Shown: positions 34,562 to 42,641 of the stretch, in pieces
Position numbering within the stretch: position 1 is the first letter of the stretch
Layout of the letters: every line of letters begins with the position of its first letter
From: Bhargavaea cecembensis
Lineage (GTDB): Bacteria > Bacillota > Bacilli > Bacillales_A > Planococcaceae
Assembly: GCF_001619585.1 (NCBI RefSeq)
Contig: NZ_LQNT01000009.1
Location: 930,001-994,000 of the forward strand
Direction: 5' to 3'
DNA length: 64,000 bases
Made by a program: the position numbers and the translations under genes
The notes under the pieces: model-generated
The model's database searches: none
Seen by the model: the letters and a program-made list of their open reading frames with translations, nothing else
Told to the model about the DNA's origin: nothing

Positions 34562-35941
34562 TTAGATCGAGCGCCGAATATACTTTCCTCTTCCCGACTC
34601 TTTTACAGGTTCGCCCTTTTCAACAATGACTTCTCCTCTGCTGATGGTATAAACCGGCCAGCCATAGGCTTCAATTCCTTCATATACGGTAAAATCGGAT
34701 TCGGCATGCATTCGTTCAGGAGTAATCTCCTCTTTGGCATCGAGGTCTACGATAACCAGATCTGCATCTGCCCCCGCTTCAATGCGGCCTTTCGTCGGTA
34801 GATTAAACGACTCAGCCACATTGAATGATGTGATTTCTGCAATGCGTTCAAGGGGAAGGCCTCTTTTCTTATGGCCTTCTGTAAGCATCAGAGGAAGAAG
34901 CGATCCGGCTCCCGGAAAACCATATAACACATCAAACGTATGCCCGCTGTTCTGTTTTTTCTCAAGGGATGTAGGAACATGATCAGTCCCTATCGTGCTA
35001 ATCAGCCCTTTTTCAATACCTTCCCAAAGCAGTTCCTGGTCTTCTTTGGAGTGAATTGGCGGTCCGACCTTGGCTTTCAAATCAACTTCGCTTTCTTCTG
35101 TCAGGACAAGGTAGTGTGGGCAGGTTTCCACAACAACCCCAGCCCCCTGCAACCAATCCGTATTTTTCAACACTTCTACACTGGCGCCAGAAGTTAAATG
35201 AACAATATAGACATTGCCGCCGGCGATTTTGTTCATATACAGAGTGCTAAGCAGTGATTCTGCTTCTGCATATCCCGGACTTGTCTTCGACCAGGTAACC
35301 AGTCCCTCGTCTTCTCCCTTTTCCTTGTATGACTTGATAAGACTACGGTTTATATCCATATTCTCGCAATGGACTGCTAACAGTAATTTCGGTGAGACCG
35401 ACTTAAACTTCTCCAGAATTCTGAGCAAGTCGTGGGCAGACAAGTCAATTCCATCTTCAATCCTAAATTTGTCATTTAGCTGCCTTTCATAGTTTCTGAA
35501 AAACTTGAATGATGTCAGCCCATGCGTTTCCACTAATTCTTCAAGCTCATCCAGATGCTGTTCTTTCAAAATACCAAAGCTATATGAGAAATCGACATAA
35601 CTATTTTCTTCACCGACTTTTTTTACCTTAGGAAAATACTCAAGATAGCTGACAGGTTGACGATCATAGTTGACGATTGTTGTGACTCCCCCTACCGCAT
35701 GTTGCTTGGTATCCAAGAAGTCTTGCTCTAGTGGGTTGTAGATTCCAAGGTGCTGATGGGCGTCAATTACACCCGGCAGTATAAACTTGCCCTGAGCATC
35801 GATCACTTTTGAAGCTTCGACTGTTTCTCCTTCTTCCAGGATCGCGACTATCTTTTCGTCTTTGACAGCGATATTCGCTTTGCGGACTCCTGTCTTAGGA
35901 AAGACAACCTGACCGTTAGAGATTAATAAATCGGCTTTCAC
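34562..35941 (-). CDS. Dihydropyrimidinase/hydantoinase-like cyclic amidohydrolase
   Basis: An amidohydrolase of about 459 aa. Metal-site motifs in order: GVIDAHQHLG (H-x-H), the candidate carboxylated Lys in SFKFFRNY, His in LAVHCEN, His in IVHLTSGAS, and Asp in IGTDHVPTS. This layout is that of D-hydantoinase, dihydropyrimidinase and cyclic imidase. It would open a cyclic imide or ureide to a half-amide or carbamoyl compound. GTG 35941 is taken as start (protein beginning MKADLLISNGQVV); GTG 35950 is an alternative. The gene overlaps the isochorismatase-like gene, consistent with consecutive ring opening and amide cleavage. Confidence 0.87.
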   Translation of the reverse strand: MKADLLISNGQVVFPKTGVRKANIAVKDEKIVAILEEGETVEASKVIDAQGKFILPGVIDAHQHLGIYNPLEQDFLDTKQHAVGGVTTIVNYDRQPVSYLEYFPKVKKVGEENSYVDFSYSFGILKEQHLDELEELVETHGLTSFKFFRNYERQLNDKFRIEDGIDLSAHDLLRILEKFKSVSPKLLLAVHCENMDINRSLIKSYKEKGEDEGLVTWSKTSPGYAEAESLLSTLYMNKIAGGNVYIVHLTSGASVEVLKNTDWLQGAGVVVETCPHYLVLTEESEVDLKAKVGPPIHSKEDQELLWEGIEKGLISTIGTDHVPTSLEKKQNSGHTFDVLYGFPGAGSLLPLMLTEGHKKRGLPLERIAEITSFNVAESFNLPTKGRIEAGADADLVIVDLDAKEEITPERMHAESDFTVYEGIEAYGWPVYTISRGEVIVEKGEPVKESGRGKYIRRSI

Positions 35942-36632
35942 GGCCTTCACCCACTTTCTTGATGTATTCTTGAACCTTTTCAGAAGGGAGAACATCACAA
36001 TATTTCATCCATAGATCAAGCAGCCCTGCTTTATGAGACAGCTCAATCCTGTCATAGACGCCATCTTCCACTACAGCTACGTTAAAATTATGAGTGACCG
36101 CATCAACTGCAGTGGCCCTCACACAGCCGCTTGTAGAACCGCCGACAATAATTAGTGAATCTATCCCCATCTTGATCAGGTAACTGATAAATGGTGTTCC
36201 AAAAAATGCACTGGCATAACTCTTATCAACAACCAGATCCGTTTCACGAGGGGCCAGCTCGTCTACAATTTGAGTTTCTGGACGACCGTCGATATATTTC
36301 GTGTTATCTCTTTTTGCTTTGACGGCGAATGAATCAAAATTAATGGTTTTCTTTTGAACATTTCGTGTATAAATCACAGGAATTTCATTCTCATAAGCCA
36401 GTTCCCGAAGCTCTTTAATCTTTTCAATCGCATCCCAGGCCTCTTGTCCGCCTCCACTTGGCCACTCATCCAGTTGGTCAGTGATCGGCTTCTTTGCCCC
36501 AACGTAGTTGTGCTGTGTATCAATGATGACAAGTGCAGGAGTATTTCCTAGCCCTCGCTCTGTTCCATATCCTCCCTTTTCAATTACCGTACGATCCGCT
36601 TCTGTTAATGCATCTTCCCAGACTCTACTCAT
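35916..36632 (-). CDS. Isochorismatase-like cysteine amidohydrolase
   Basis: A cysteine hydrolase of 238 aa. The Asp-Lys-Cys triad is visible: Asp in ALVIIDTQHNYV, Lys in LVVDKSYASAFFGTPF, and nucleophilic Cys in IIVGGSTSGCVRATA with the usual cis-peptide region before it. The family includes N-carbamoylsarcosine amidase, maleamate amidase and nicotinamidase. Next to a hydantoinase-like gene it should hydrolyse the ring-opened product, releasing ammonia (half-amide) or ammonia and CO2 (carbamoyl). Its ATG overlaps the flavoprotein stop by 8 nt. Confidence 0.88.
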   Translation of the reverse strand: MSRVWEDALTEADRTVIEKGGYGTERGLGNTPALVIIDTQHNYVGAKKPITDQLDEWPSGGGQEAWDAIEKIKELRELAYENEIPVIYTRNVQKKTINFDSFAVKAKRDNTKYIDGRPETQIVDELAPRETDLVVDKSYASAFFGTPFISYLIKMGIDSLIIVGGSTSGCVRATAVDAVTHNFNVAVVEDGVYDRIELSHKAGLLDLWMKYCDVLPSEKVQEYIKKVGEGRESRFINL

Positions 36633-38007
36633 TTGCCCCCACCCTTTCAGCCGTTATAGATTCTCTTGCGTGGTCTCCCGCAATCATTCCTAATCCTGTT
36701 GCTGCCAATAATCCATTTCCAGACATATATCCGTATGCATGTTTACCGGAAACTCCGACGGCAGCACCGCCACCTGCATAAAGATTTGGAATCACTTCTC
36801 CTGCTTTATTCAGCACTTGTGCAGATGAATTGATCAAGACACCGCCTTGTGTGTGGAACAGTGCAGGAGATACCTTTATCCCGTAAAAAGGGGCTTCCAA
36901 TTGTGCAGCTGTATTTTCTCTGCCAAATCGGTCTTTCTTGCCGTTACTCTGATTAAAATCTCTTAACTCTTCTGTTAAAAGGGTTCCAGAAATCTTCAAT
37001 GCATCGGCAAGCATTTCAATGGTTTCTTCTTTTTTAAAGGCGTCCATATCCGCAAGGTTTTTGAAGTCTTCAATTGATAGGAGAGCCTGATATATCTTTT
37101 CATCAAAAATGATATAGCCGGCTTGCCTAGGCTGGTTTAACACTTGAACCGCAAACTCTGAATATCCTTCCGCCTCATTTCCAAACCGATTGCCTTGCTC
37201 ATTGACCATGAAGCCGCCCATCATAATAGTGCCCCAGGTGACTAATAATCCTTGTCCATCGGATACTGCAGAATGTCCTTGATAAGCACTCATATTGGAT
37301 AATGCCGCTCCCAGCTCCTCAGTCATTCTGATGGCATCCCCTGTGTTGGCTTCATACCCAAAGTATTGAGCATTAGAGATTTCCGGTATGTAGCGTTTTA
37401 CCAAATCTTTGTTGGCTCCGAATCCATTCGTAGCGAGAATGACTTTTTTTGCTTTGATTTTTTGTCTTCCATCAGGAGTGTCCACTTCTACACCGATCAC
37501 GGCTCTATCATCGTCTGTGATAAGTTGTAGCACCTCTGACTTCTTCATGAGATAGATATTGTCTATCTGATCCACAGCTTTCTTCAAGTTTTTGACGAGT
37601 TCAAGGCCAGATCTTGTGGGAGGTGCATGCATTCTTTTAACAGAATGCCCTGGATATTTAAATTCGGTAACCACAGACATGGAGATTTTCAGTTCATCGT
37701 TTAACCAGTCAATCAATGGTCCAGAGGCCCGGCAAATTGCCTCTGTAAGCTCTGGTTCACTTTCATATTTGTTCTTTCGCAGGATATCTTCAGCCATCAG
37801 TTGGACGGAGTCCTCGATCCCCAACTCTTTCTGTAGCTTTGTTCCGGCTGCTGGTATCATCCCTGCACTTGCCGCGGTATTACCGAGGATGAACTCTGTT
37901 TTTTCAAATATGCCGACTTCTAATCCTTCCATGCCGGCCCGTAGTGCTGCTACCAGTCCGCAACCCCCTGCTCCTGCAATGACCACATCCAACTCAGCAT
38001 CCCACAT
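36625..38007 (-). CDS. FAD-dependent oxidoreductase (fumarate reductase/ketosteroid dehydrogenase type)
   Basis: A flavoprotein of 460 aa. FAD-binding DVVIAGAGGCGLVAALRA (7-24) is followed by FEKT and NTAASAGMIPAAG; a C-terminal FAD contact is NLYAGGGAAVGVSGKHAYGYMSGNGLLAATG. The middle capping domain has HTQGG as in succinate/fumarate-type flavoproteins. It may reduce or introduce a C=C bond next to a carbonyl, for example between saturated and unsaturated imide or diacid. No signal peptide, heme or separate FMN domain is present. It overlaps the second PrpD gene by 14 nt. Confidence 0.87.
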   Translation of the reverse strand: MWDAELDVVIAGAGGCGLVAALRAGMEGLEVGIFEKTEFILGNTAASAGMIPAAGTKLQKELGIEDSVQLMAEDILRKNKYESEPELTEAICRASGPLIDWLNDELKISMSVVTEFKYPGHSVKRMHAPPTRSGLELVKNLKKAVDQIDNIYLMKKSEVLQLITDDDRAVIGVEVDTPDGRQKIKAKKVILATNGFGANKDLVKRYIPEISNAQYFGYEANTGDAIRMTEELGAALSNMSAYQGHSAVSDGQGLLVTWGTIMMGGFMVNEQGNRFGNEAEGYSEFAVQVLNQPRQAGYIIFDEKIYQALLSIEDFKNLADMDAFKKEETIEMLADALKISGTLLTEELRDFNQSNGKKDRFGRENTAAQLEAPFYGIKVSPALFHTQGGVLINSSAQVLNKAGEVIPNLYAGGGAAVGVSGKHAYGYMSGNGLLAATGLGMIAGDHARESITAERVGANE

Positions 38008-39292
38008 TTGTTTGCCCCACTCCCATCAAAGGTTCAATTACATTGGAGATGTCGCAGATACTCTCTAAATTCATGAAATGATTAATTACATTCGAAGCAA
38101 TTTCATCGTCGAAGCTATCGGTAAAGATAACTCGACTTTTTTCTATCATTTTTTCTTTGAGCCGAGGATCATTGGCTTCACCCGAGGCATGATCGGAGTA
38201 GCCTTCGTAGCTGACGCCATTCTTGTCATGAAGGACAATCTTAGTCCTCCTGACCTTGGGATATTCCGCAGTAAAGGGCGGATATTCTTTCACTGTTATC
38301 GAGGTAGCTGAAATATTGAATCCCGAATTCTGATAGATGTAATCACTAATGGCTCGTGGGATGGAAAACTTTGCAGCAAACGAGTTAGAAGGTTCTTGAT
38401 TATTTAAGCGTGCGGCTGCCGCATATGTTTTGATTTCAATTGATTCAATATTATCTGGGGCCAAGCGATGTTGTGACATAAGCTGATAGGTACCTTCCAT
38501 TGGAGCATGGCAGAATCGGCAGTAACTGTGAAACTTGATATAAGACTGATTCAAATAAAAGGTTTCACCCAGTTCCGCAACAAGTTTTCTCTCGTCGAAC
38601 GACTCTCCAAGAATTGAGGAGTAAATCACTTTTACATTTTCCGGAGAACTGGTTACTCCAGCTTTCGCCATTTTAGCTAGTAGTAATAAGTTCATATTCT
38701 GCATGCCGATCATTAGGTTTCTTGACTGATGACCTTCCAGAACCGGGTTCCACAAGGAAACCATCGGAAAAGAACTTGTAAGCGTTATCAAATTTTCGAG
38801 TTCTTGAGCATTGAAACCTAGTACTTTGCCTAAAGCAAAGCCTCCGCCAATCATTCCCCAACTGCCGTGAGGATGAATTTCTTTTTTTAATTGAATAGAA
38901 GATCCTGCTCTTGCATTAATTTCGTAGCCGACTATAAAGGCTTCCAAAAAGGTTTTGCCGTCTATTTTCTCCTCTATTGCAGTTGCCAATAGAGCCGGAA
39001 AGAAGTGGCATGACGGGTGTCCCTTAGCTAAGGCATTTCCTTCGTCTAGCTCTTCACTGACCATCGCCATCCCTTGTAGGACAGTGACAATATACGGATG
39101 GTTGACTAGCCCAGTCCCCAGAACACTTTGTCCCATATCTGCTGTAGAAAAGTGATGAATCACTTTCTCTATATCAGAGGTACGATTTCCAGATAAAACA
39201 GCTGCTAAGGAATCCAACAACAACATTTTTGCTTTTTCATTGGTCGACGTGTCAACATGATCCAAATTAAAATCCAGGGTGAAATCACTCAA
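37994..39292 (-). CDS. MmgE/PrpD family protein 2
   Basis: First gene of the island operon, 432 aa. It shares the family landmarks with the other member: EELDEGNALAKGHPSCHFFPAL, KEIHPHGSWGMIGGG, and KFHSYCRFCHAPMEGTY, each split at different positions from its paralogue. Overall identity between the two looks low, so they are not a recent duplication. The start is TTG with AGG a few nt upstream; a cluster of IclR-type palindromes lies just before it. Confidence 0.87.
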   Translation of the reverse strand: MSDFTLDFNLDHVDTSTNEKAKMLLLDSLAAVLSGNRTSDIEKVIHHFSTADMGQSVLGTGLVNHPYIVTVLQGMAMVSEELDEGNALAKGHPSCHFFPALLATAIEEKIDGKTFLEAFIVGYEINARAGSSIQLKKEIHPHGSWGMIGGGFALGKVLGFNAQELENLITLTSSFPMVSLWNPVLEGHQSRNLMIGMQNMNLLLLAKMAKAGVTSSPENVKVIYSSILGESFDERKLVAELGETFYLNQSYIKFHSYCRFCHAPMEGTYQLMSQHRLAPDNIESIEIKTYAAAARLNNQEPSNSFAAKFSIPRAISDYIYQNSGFNISATSITVKEYPPFTAEYPKVRRTKIVLHDKNGVSYEGYSDHASGEANDPRLKEKMIEKSRVIFTDSFDDEIASNVINHFMNLESICDISNVIEPLMGVGQTNVGC

Positions 39293-39325
39293 TATACCTA
39301 CGGTAGAAATGTTATCACCTCAGTT

Positions 39326-39342
39326 GTTCCATAATACGGAAC
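39326..39342. promoter_or_regulatory. IclR-type operator, GTTCC-N7-GGAAC
   Basis: A 17-bp palindrome with the same geometry as the one at 39499-39515, 34 bp before the leftward operon start. Half-sites also occur near 39434 and 39479. It is probably bound by one or both IclR proteins. Confidence 0.65.
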
Positions 39343-39441
39343 TAGTTTTATATTTGCGTCAATTTTAACACCGGGTTTCCGGGAAGGTCAATAGCGAATA
39401 AAGAAACTTCGAAATTATCTAAATCAGACTTATATTCCGAC

Positions 39442-39470
39442 TTGACATCGCTTTCATTTTAATCTATTCT
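39442..39470 (+). promoter_or_regulatory. SigA promoter of the IclR-LeuC-LeuD-like operon
   Basis: TTGACA (39442-39447), 17-nt spacer, TATTCT (39465-39470), giving a start near 39477. The second IclR palindrome lies 20-40 nt downstream of that. Confidence 0.8.
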
Positions 39471-39498
39471 CAATGCACGTTCCGTATTTACTAGCTAA

Positions 39499-39515
39499 TG
39501 TCCGTAATGCGGACA
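39499..39515. promoter_or_regulatory. IclR-type operator, TGTCC-N7-GGACA
   Basis: A 17-bp palindrome between the promoter and the iclR ribosome binding site, a position suited to repression of the iclR-leuC-leuD-like transcript. Compare 39326-39342. Confidence 0.65.
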
Positions 39516-39528
39516 CCGGAGGAAGAAT

Positions 39529-40251
39529 ATGAAAGATAAAGAACGTGTGATGTCCGTCGAAAAGGCCATAAGTCTCCTCTTTACATTTGGGCATGATCAA
39601 AGAAAGATGACCATTCAAGATTTCGCAAGACATACAGGATATAGCAGACCAACTTTATACCGATTATTAAATTCGCTGATGGTCACAGGTATGATCAGTA
39701 AAGATCATGATGGTTGTTACCATCTTGGCACTCCGATTCTTCAATTAAGCAGCATTATTAACGAAGACCTAGATATCAGAAAATCTGCTAGACCCGACAT
39801 GGAGGAATTGTTCAACCAAACGGGAGAAACAATAACTTTGAATGTCTTAGAGAATGGAAGTCGCGTATGCATCGAAAAAATTGATAGCAGAAGTTTAATC
39901 CGTCAAGAAGTGATTATCGGTAAAGCTTACCCATTAGATAGAGGGGCTACCGGAAAAGTGTTATTGGCCTATACGACAGAGCATGCAGTTATAGATTCAA
40001 AGTCAGAAAATGATGGTGACCTAAATACTATTCGAAGGAATGGTTATGCTCACAGTTCAAATGAGCGGATAGATGGAGTTTTTTCCTTTTCAGCTCCTCT
40101 TTTTCACTCAGGCAATCATTTAGCCGGCTGCCTTTCGCTTTCCGGCTTGTCTTCAAACTTAACAGAAGAAAAGATGATGGATTATCCACGTCATTTGAAA
40201 AAAGCCGCAAATTCGGTGACTGAAAAACTTGGCGGCGGCACTATTCTATAA
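39529..40251 (+). CDS. IclR family transcriptional regulator 2
   Basis: A regulator of 240 aa divergent from the main island operon. The HTH is at residues 10-65 (MTIQDFARHTGYSRPTLYRLLNSL in part); the effector domain follows with IDGVFSFSAPLFHSGNHLAGCLSL. GGAGGAAG precedes ATG. Paired palindromes in the divergent region suggest it controls both directions. It is clearly related to, but distinct from, the IclR protein at 29225-29965. Confidence 0.92.
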   Translation: MKDKERVMSVEKAISLLFTFGHDQRKMTIQDFARHTGYSRPTLYRLLNSLMVTGMISKDHDGCYHLGTPILQLSSIINEDLDIRKSARPDMEELFNQTGETITLNVLENGSRVCIEKIDSRSLIRQEVIIGKAYPLDRGATGKVLLAYTTEHAVIDSKSENDGDLNTIRRNGYAHSSNERIDGVFSFSAPLFHSGNHLAGCLSLSGLSSNLTEEKMMDYPRHLKKAANSVTEKLGGGTIL

Positions 40252-40269
40252 AAGGAATGGAGGATTATT

Positions 40270-41520
40270 TTGGGACAGACAATTATTGAAAAAATCATTT
40301 CTAAGCATGCTGGGAAGCCTGTTATAAAAAATGAGATTGCCATTGTATCCGTTGATGGCGTTATGGCATCTGATACGACTGCTCCGCTAGCGATCAAGGC
40401 TTTCAGGGAAATGGGAGGCAAAAAAGTCTGGGATTCGGATAAGGCTTTTCTGGTCATCGACCATGCATCCCCTGCGCCAAATGAGCGGATTGCAAATCTC
40501 CATTCTATGATGCGTGATTTTGCCAATGAACAAGGGATTAAACTTTATGATGTCGGAGAAGGAATTTGTCATCAGTTGATGGTTGAAAATGGCCATGTAA
40601 AGCCCGGCCAGCTTTTTCTTGGGGCAGACTCGCACACCTGCACTTATGGAGCTCTAGGGGCTTTTGCTACAGGTGTCGGGTCAACTGATTTAGCCGGAAC
40701 AATGCTGACCGGAAAAACGTGGCTGAAAGTACCGGCGACAATCAAAATTATTTTTGAAGGCCGTTTCCCGCAAGGTACATCCGCAAAAGATCTAATCCTA
40801 CATGTCGTGGGAATGGTCGGGATCGAAGGTGCAACATATAAAGCAGTTGAATTTACCGGTCCAGCACTGGAAGACTTATCTTTATCCAGCAGGATGACAA
40901 TAGCCAACATGACAATCGAGATGGGGGGAAAAGCCGGTTTTGTAGATACGACAGGCTTGGAGCTCCCATATAGTTTTGAAGATATTAAGCCTGATGCCGA
41001 TGCTGTGTATGAAAAGGTTATTACAGTGGATGTATCTGCTTTACAACCGACAGTCGCAGTCCCCCATTCTCCTGATAATGTCGCTCCAATCCAAGATGTT
41101 GTCGGCACCCCAATTCACCAAGCCTTTATAGGAAGTTGTACGAATGGCCGGCTAGAGGATCTACATGCCGCGGCTGAAATTTTAAAAGGAAAGAAAATTC
41201 ATGAGCAGGTCCGATTTATTATCGGACCTGCCTCTCAAGAAGTCTTTAATGAAGCCCTGTCTGATGGAACTGTTGAGATTCTTTCAAAAGCCGGTGTTAA
41301 GTTTATCCCCTCAGGCTGTGGTCCTTGTGTAGGCACCCACCAAGGCATCCCTGGTAAGGGTGAGAATGTTATTTCTGCAACTAACCGCAACTTCCAAGGG
41401 CGTATGGGCAATCGGGATTCACAAATCTATTTGGGGTCGCCGGCCACTGTAGCACTTTCAGCCTTACATGGGAAGATAACGGATCCTTCCACACTCCATA
41501 AGGAGGAGATTTTAATATGA
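40270..41520 (+). CDS. Aconitase-family hydratase large subunit (LeuC-like)
   Basis: A 4Fe-4S hydro-lyase large subunit of 416 aa. Cluster cysteines are in IGSCTNGRLEDL and SGCGPCVGTHQG; GADSHTCTYGALGAFATGVGSTD gives the substrate/cluster His-Asp region, split across one loop. Size and motifs match the archaeal-type LeuC/homoaconitase/dimethylmalate dehydratase group (about 420 aa) rather than the ~465-aa bacterial leucine-pathway LeuC. With the small subunit it should hydrate a cis-unsaturated diacid such as citraconate, maleate or dimethylmaleate. TTG start after GGAGG. It overlaps the small-subunit gene by 4 nt. Confidence 0.9.
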   Translation: MGQTIIEKIISKHAGKPVIKNEIAIVSVDGVMASDTTAPLAIKAFREMGGKKVWDSDKAFLVIDHASPAPNERIANLHSMMRDFANEQGIKLYDVGEGICHQLMVENGHVKPGQLFLGADSHTCTYGALGAFATGVGSTDLAGTMLTGKTWLKVPATIKIIFEGRFPQGTSAKDLILHVVGMVGIEGATYKAVEFTGPALEDLSLSSRMTIANMTIEMGGKAGFVDTTGLELPYSFEDIKPDADAVYEKVITVDVSALQPTVAVPHSPDNVAPIQDVVGTPIHQAFIGSCTNGRLEDLHAAAEILKGKKIHEQVRFIIGPASQEVFNEALSDGTVEILSKAGVKFIPSGCGPCVGTHQGIPGKGENVISATNRNFQGRMGNRDSQIYLGSPATVALSALHGKITDPSTLHKEEILI

Positions 41521-42014
41521 TTGTTAAGGGCAGAACCCATCTATACGGAGATAATATTGATACAGATCGAATCATTCCAGGCAAATACACAAAAACACTG
41601 GATATGTCTGATTTGGCAAATCATGTTCTGGAAGATTTGGACCCTGAATTCAGAACTAAAGTGAAACAGGGAGATATTCTTGTAGCCGGTGACAACTTTG
41701 GTTGCGGCTCTTCTAGAGAACAGGCCCCCCTGGCTCTACAGGCTGCTGGCATATCAGCTGTTGTCGCACAATCATTTGCAAGGATATTTTTTAGGAATGC
41801 TATCAATATTGGTCTGCCTGTAATTGAGGCTCCTGACCACACAATTGCAGACGGAGACGACATTGAGATCGATTTTTCTGAGGGAAATATCACAAACGCC
41901 TCTCGGCAAGAACAGTATCAGGGAACTCAAATGCCTGATGTTATGATCAATATTCTTGCCGCTGATGGACTGGTTAATTTTCTTAAAGAGAATGGAAAAT
42001 ATGAGTTATCATAA
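41517..42014 (+). CDS. Aconitase-family hydratase small subunit (LeuD-like)
   Basis: A swivel-domain subunit of 165 aa of the short (~160-170 aa) LeuD group. Motifs: YGDNIDTDRIIPGKY, the substrate loop DNFGCGSSREQAPLALQAAG, and FARIFFRNAINIGLPVIE. The loop between these decides substrate in this family but cannot be read to a specific acid by eye. ATGA overlap with the large subunit indicates coupling. No leuA/leuB is nearby, so a catabolic role fits better than leucine synthesis. Confidence 0.9.
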   Translation: MIVKGRTHLYGDNIDTDRIIPGKYTKTLDMSDLANHVLEDLDPEFRTKVKQGDILVAGDNFGCGSSREQAPLALQAAGISAVVAQSFARIFFRNAINIGLPVIEAPDHTIADGDDIEIDFSEGNITNASRQEQYQGTQMPDVMINILAADGLVNFLKENGKYELS

Positions 42015-42044
42015 ATAGTACATTTATAGCATCCAATCAACGTA

Positions 42045-42085
42045 GCCCCTATTCAGCCATTACAGCTGCATAGGGGCATTTGTTT
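42045..42085 (+). terminator. Terminator after the LeuCD-like pair
   Basis: GCCCCTA / TAGGGGC stem with an imperfect 19-nt inner region, followed by ATTTGTTTT. Confidence 0.65.
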
Positions 42086-42413
42086 TGGAGTTTATTAATC
42101 CAACCCTCAATTTACTATTCAAAAGTACTAAATGGTTTCTCCAACATTCTTCGCTTCTTTCGCACTTCATAGCCCGCTTCACCAAGAGCAAAAAGGGCTG
42201 CCCCATGTTTCCTTCCCGGCTTTCCACGTGCATATCAAGCATGCGATTCACATGCTTTAAATCCTCGTTTAAATCAGGATCCGGTGCAACCCTATATAAT
42301 TCCCTAGCTACTTCAAGGATCTGCAAATTCGACCATACAAAAAAGCAGATCCCGGCATTTGAATATGCACGGAATCCACCTTCCACACTTCTACTGCTGT
42401 TCAATTGTTGCAT
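42060..42413 (-). CDS. Uncharacterised frame, possible gene remnant
   Basis: A 117-codon leftward frame at the island edge (QILEVARELYRVAPDPDLNEDLKHVNRM is protein-like in composition). There is no ribosome binding site, it overlaps the terminator of the LeuD-like gene, and no domain is recognised. It begins inside the end of the 40-codon frame 42391-42513, so the two may be pieces of one frameshifted gene. Confidence 0.25.
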   Translation of the reverse strand: MQQLNSSRSVEGGFRAYSNAGICFFVWSNLQILEVARELYRVAPDPDLNEDLKHVNRMLDMHVESREGNMGQPFLLLVKRAMKCERSEECWRNHLVLLNSKLRVGLINSKTNAPMQL

Positions 42414-42513
42414 CGGATAGTTTCAGGTATTGGCCATCCTGGACGGTAAACTGGAAACGGCCGGAGAAGATTGCATTGTCGACAATATCACTGTTGCCAA
42501 CCGGTCCGGACAT
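42391..42513 (-). other. Short frame, possible 3' remnant of a lost gene
   Basis: A 40-codon leftward frame ending FSGRFQFTVQDGQYLKLSD and a stop. It abuts the rpoN fragment at 42515 exactly, which suggests a recombination joint. No ribosome binding site is seen and the family is not recognised. Confidence 0.3.
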
Positions 42514-42514
42514 T

Positions 42515-42641
42515 CTTCAGGACCGCCATAAACAATACAATTGGCTGATCTAAAGTCTGGAACAGCGGCAACAGACTCTAGCAAAAATTACTGCCTTCCA
42601 GATGGAACATCAATCCGAATTTCTCCTAAAAGGCGAGCTGT
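42515..42641 (+). pseudogene. Internal fragment of rpoN (about 42 codons)
   Basis: Nearly identical to rpoN 23201-23327: about 8 mismatches in 127 nt by eye. It encodes LQDRHKQYNWLI, then an in-frame TAA replaces the next Lys codon. It corresponds to sigma-54 residues ~265-306, a different part from the 25326 remnant, in the same orientation. It ends at the stop codon of the DUF1672 gene. Confidence 0.88.

Larger units (their letters stand above)
25633..42514. other. Low-GC catabolic island bracketed by rpoN fragments
   Basis: By eye this stretch is roughly low 40s % G+C against mid to upper 50s on both sides. It contains only a single metabolic set: an ABC importer, eight enzymes including a two-subunit hydratase and two IclR regulators. 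Sigma-54 gene fragments lie at both ends (25326-25571 and 42515-42641). No integrase, transposase or tRNA is visible, so homologous recombination at rpoN is a plausible entry route. Confidence 0.65.

Noticed and set aside
34562-36632. Creatinine/N-methylhydantoin degradation
   Set aside because: N-carbamoylsarcosine amidase fold fits, but the hydantoinase is not of the ATP-dependent HyuA/HyuB type and no sarcosine enzymes are present; hydratase, CoA-transferase and lyase would be unexplained.
36625-38007. Fumarate reductase of anaerobic respiration
   Set aside because: No signal peptide, heme domain, iron-sulfur or membrane subunit; it sits in a catabolic operon.
40270-42014. Leucine biosynthesis leuCD
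   Set aside because: No leuA, leuB or ilv genes nearby; the size class and catabolic context favour a diacid hydratase.
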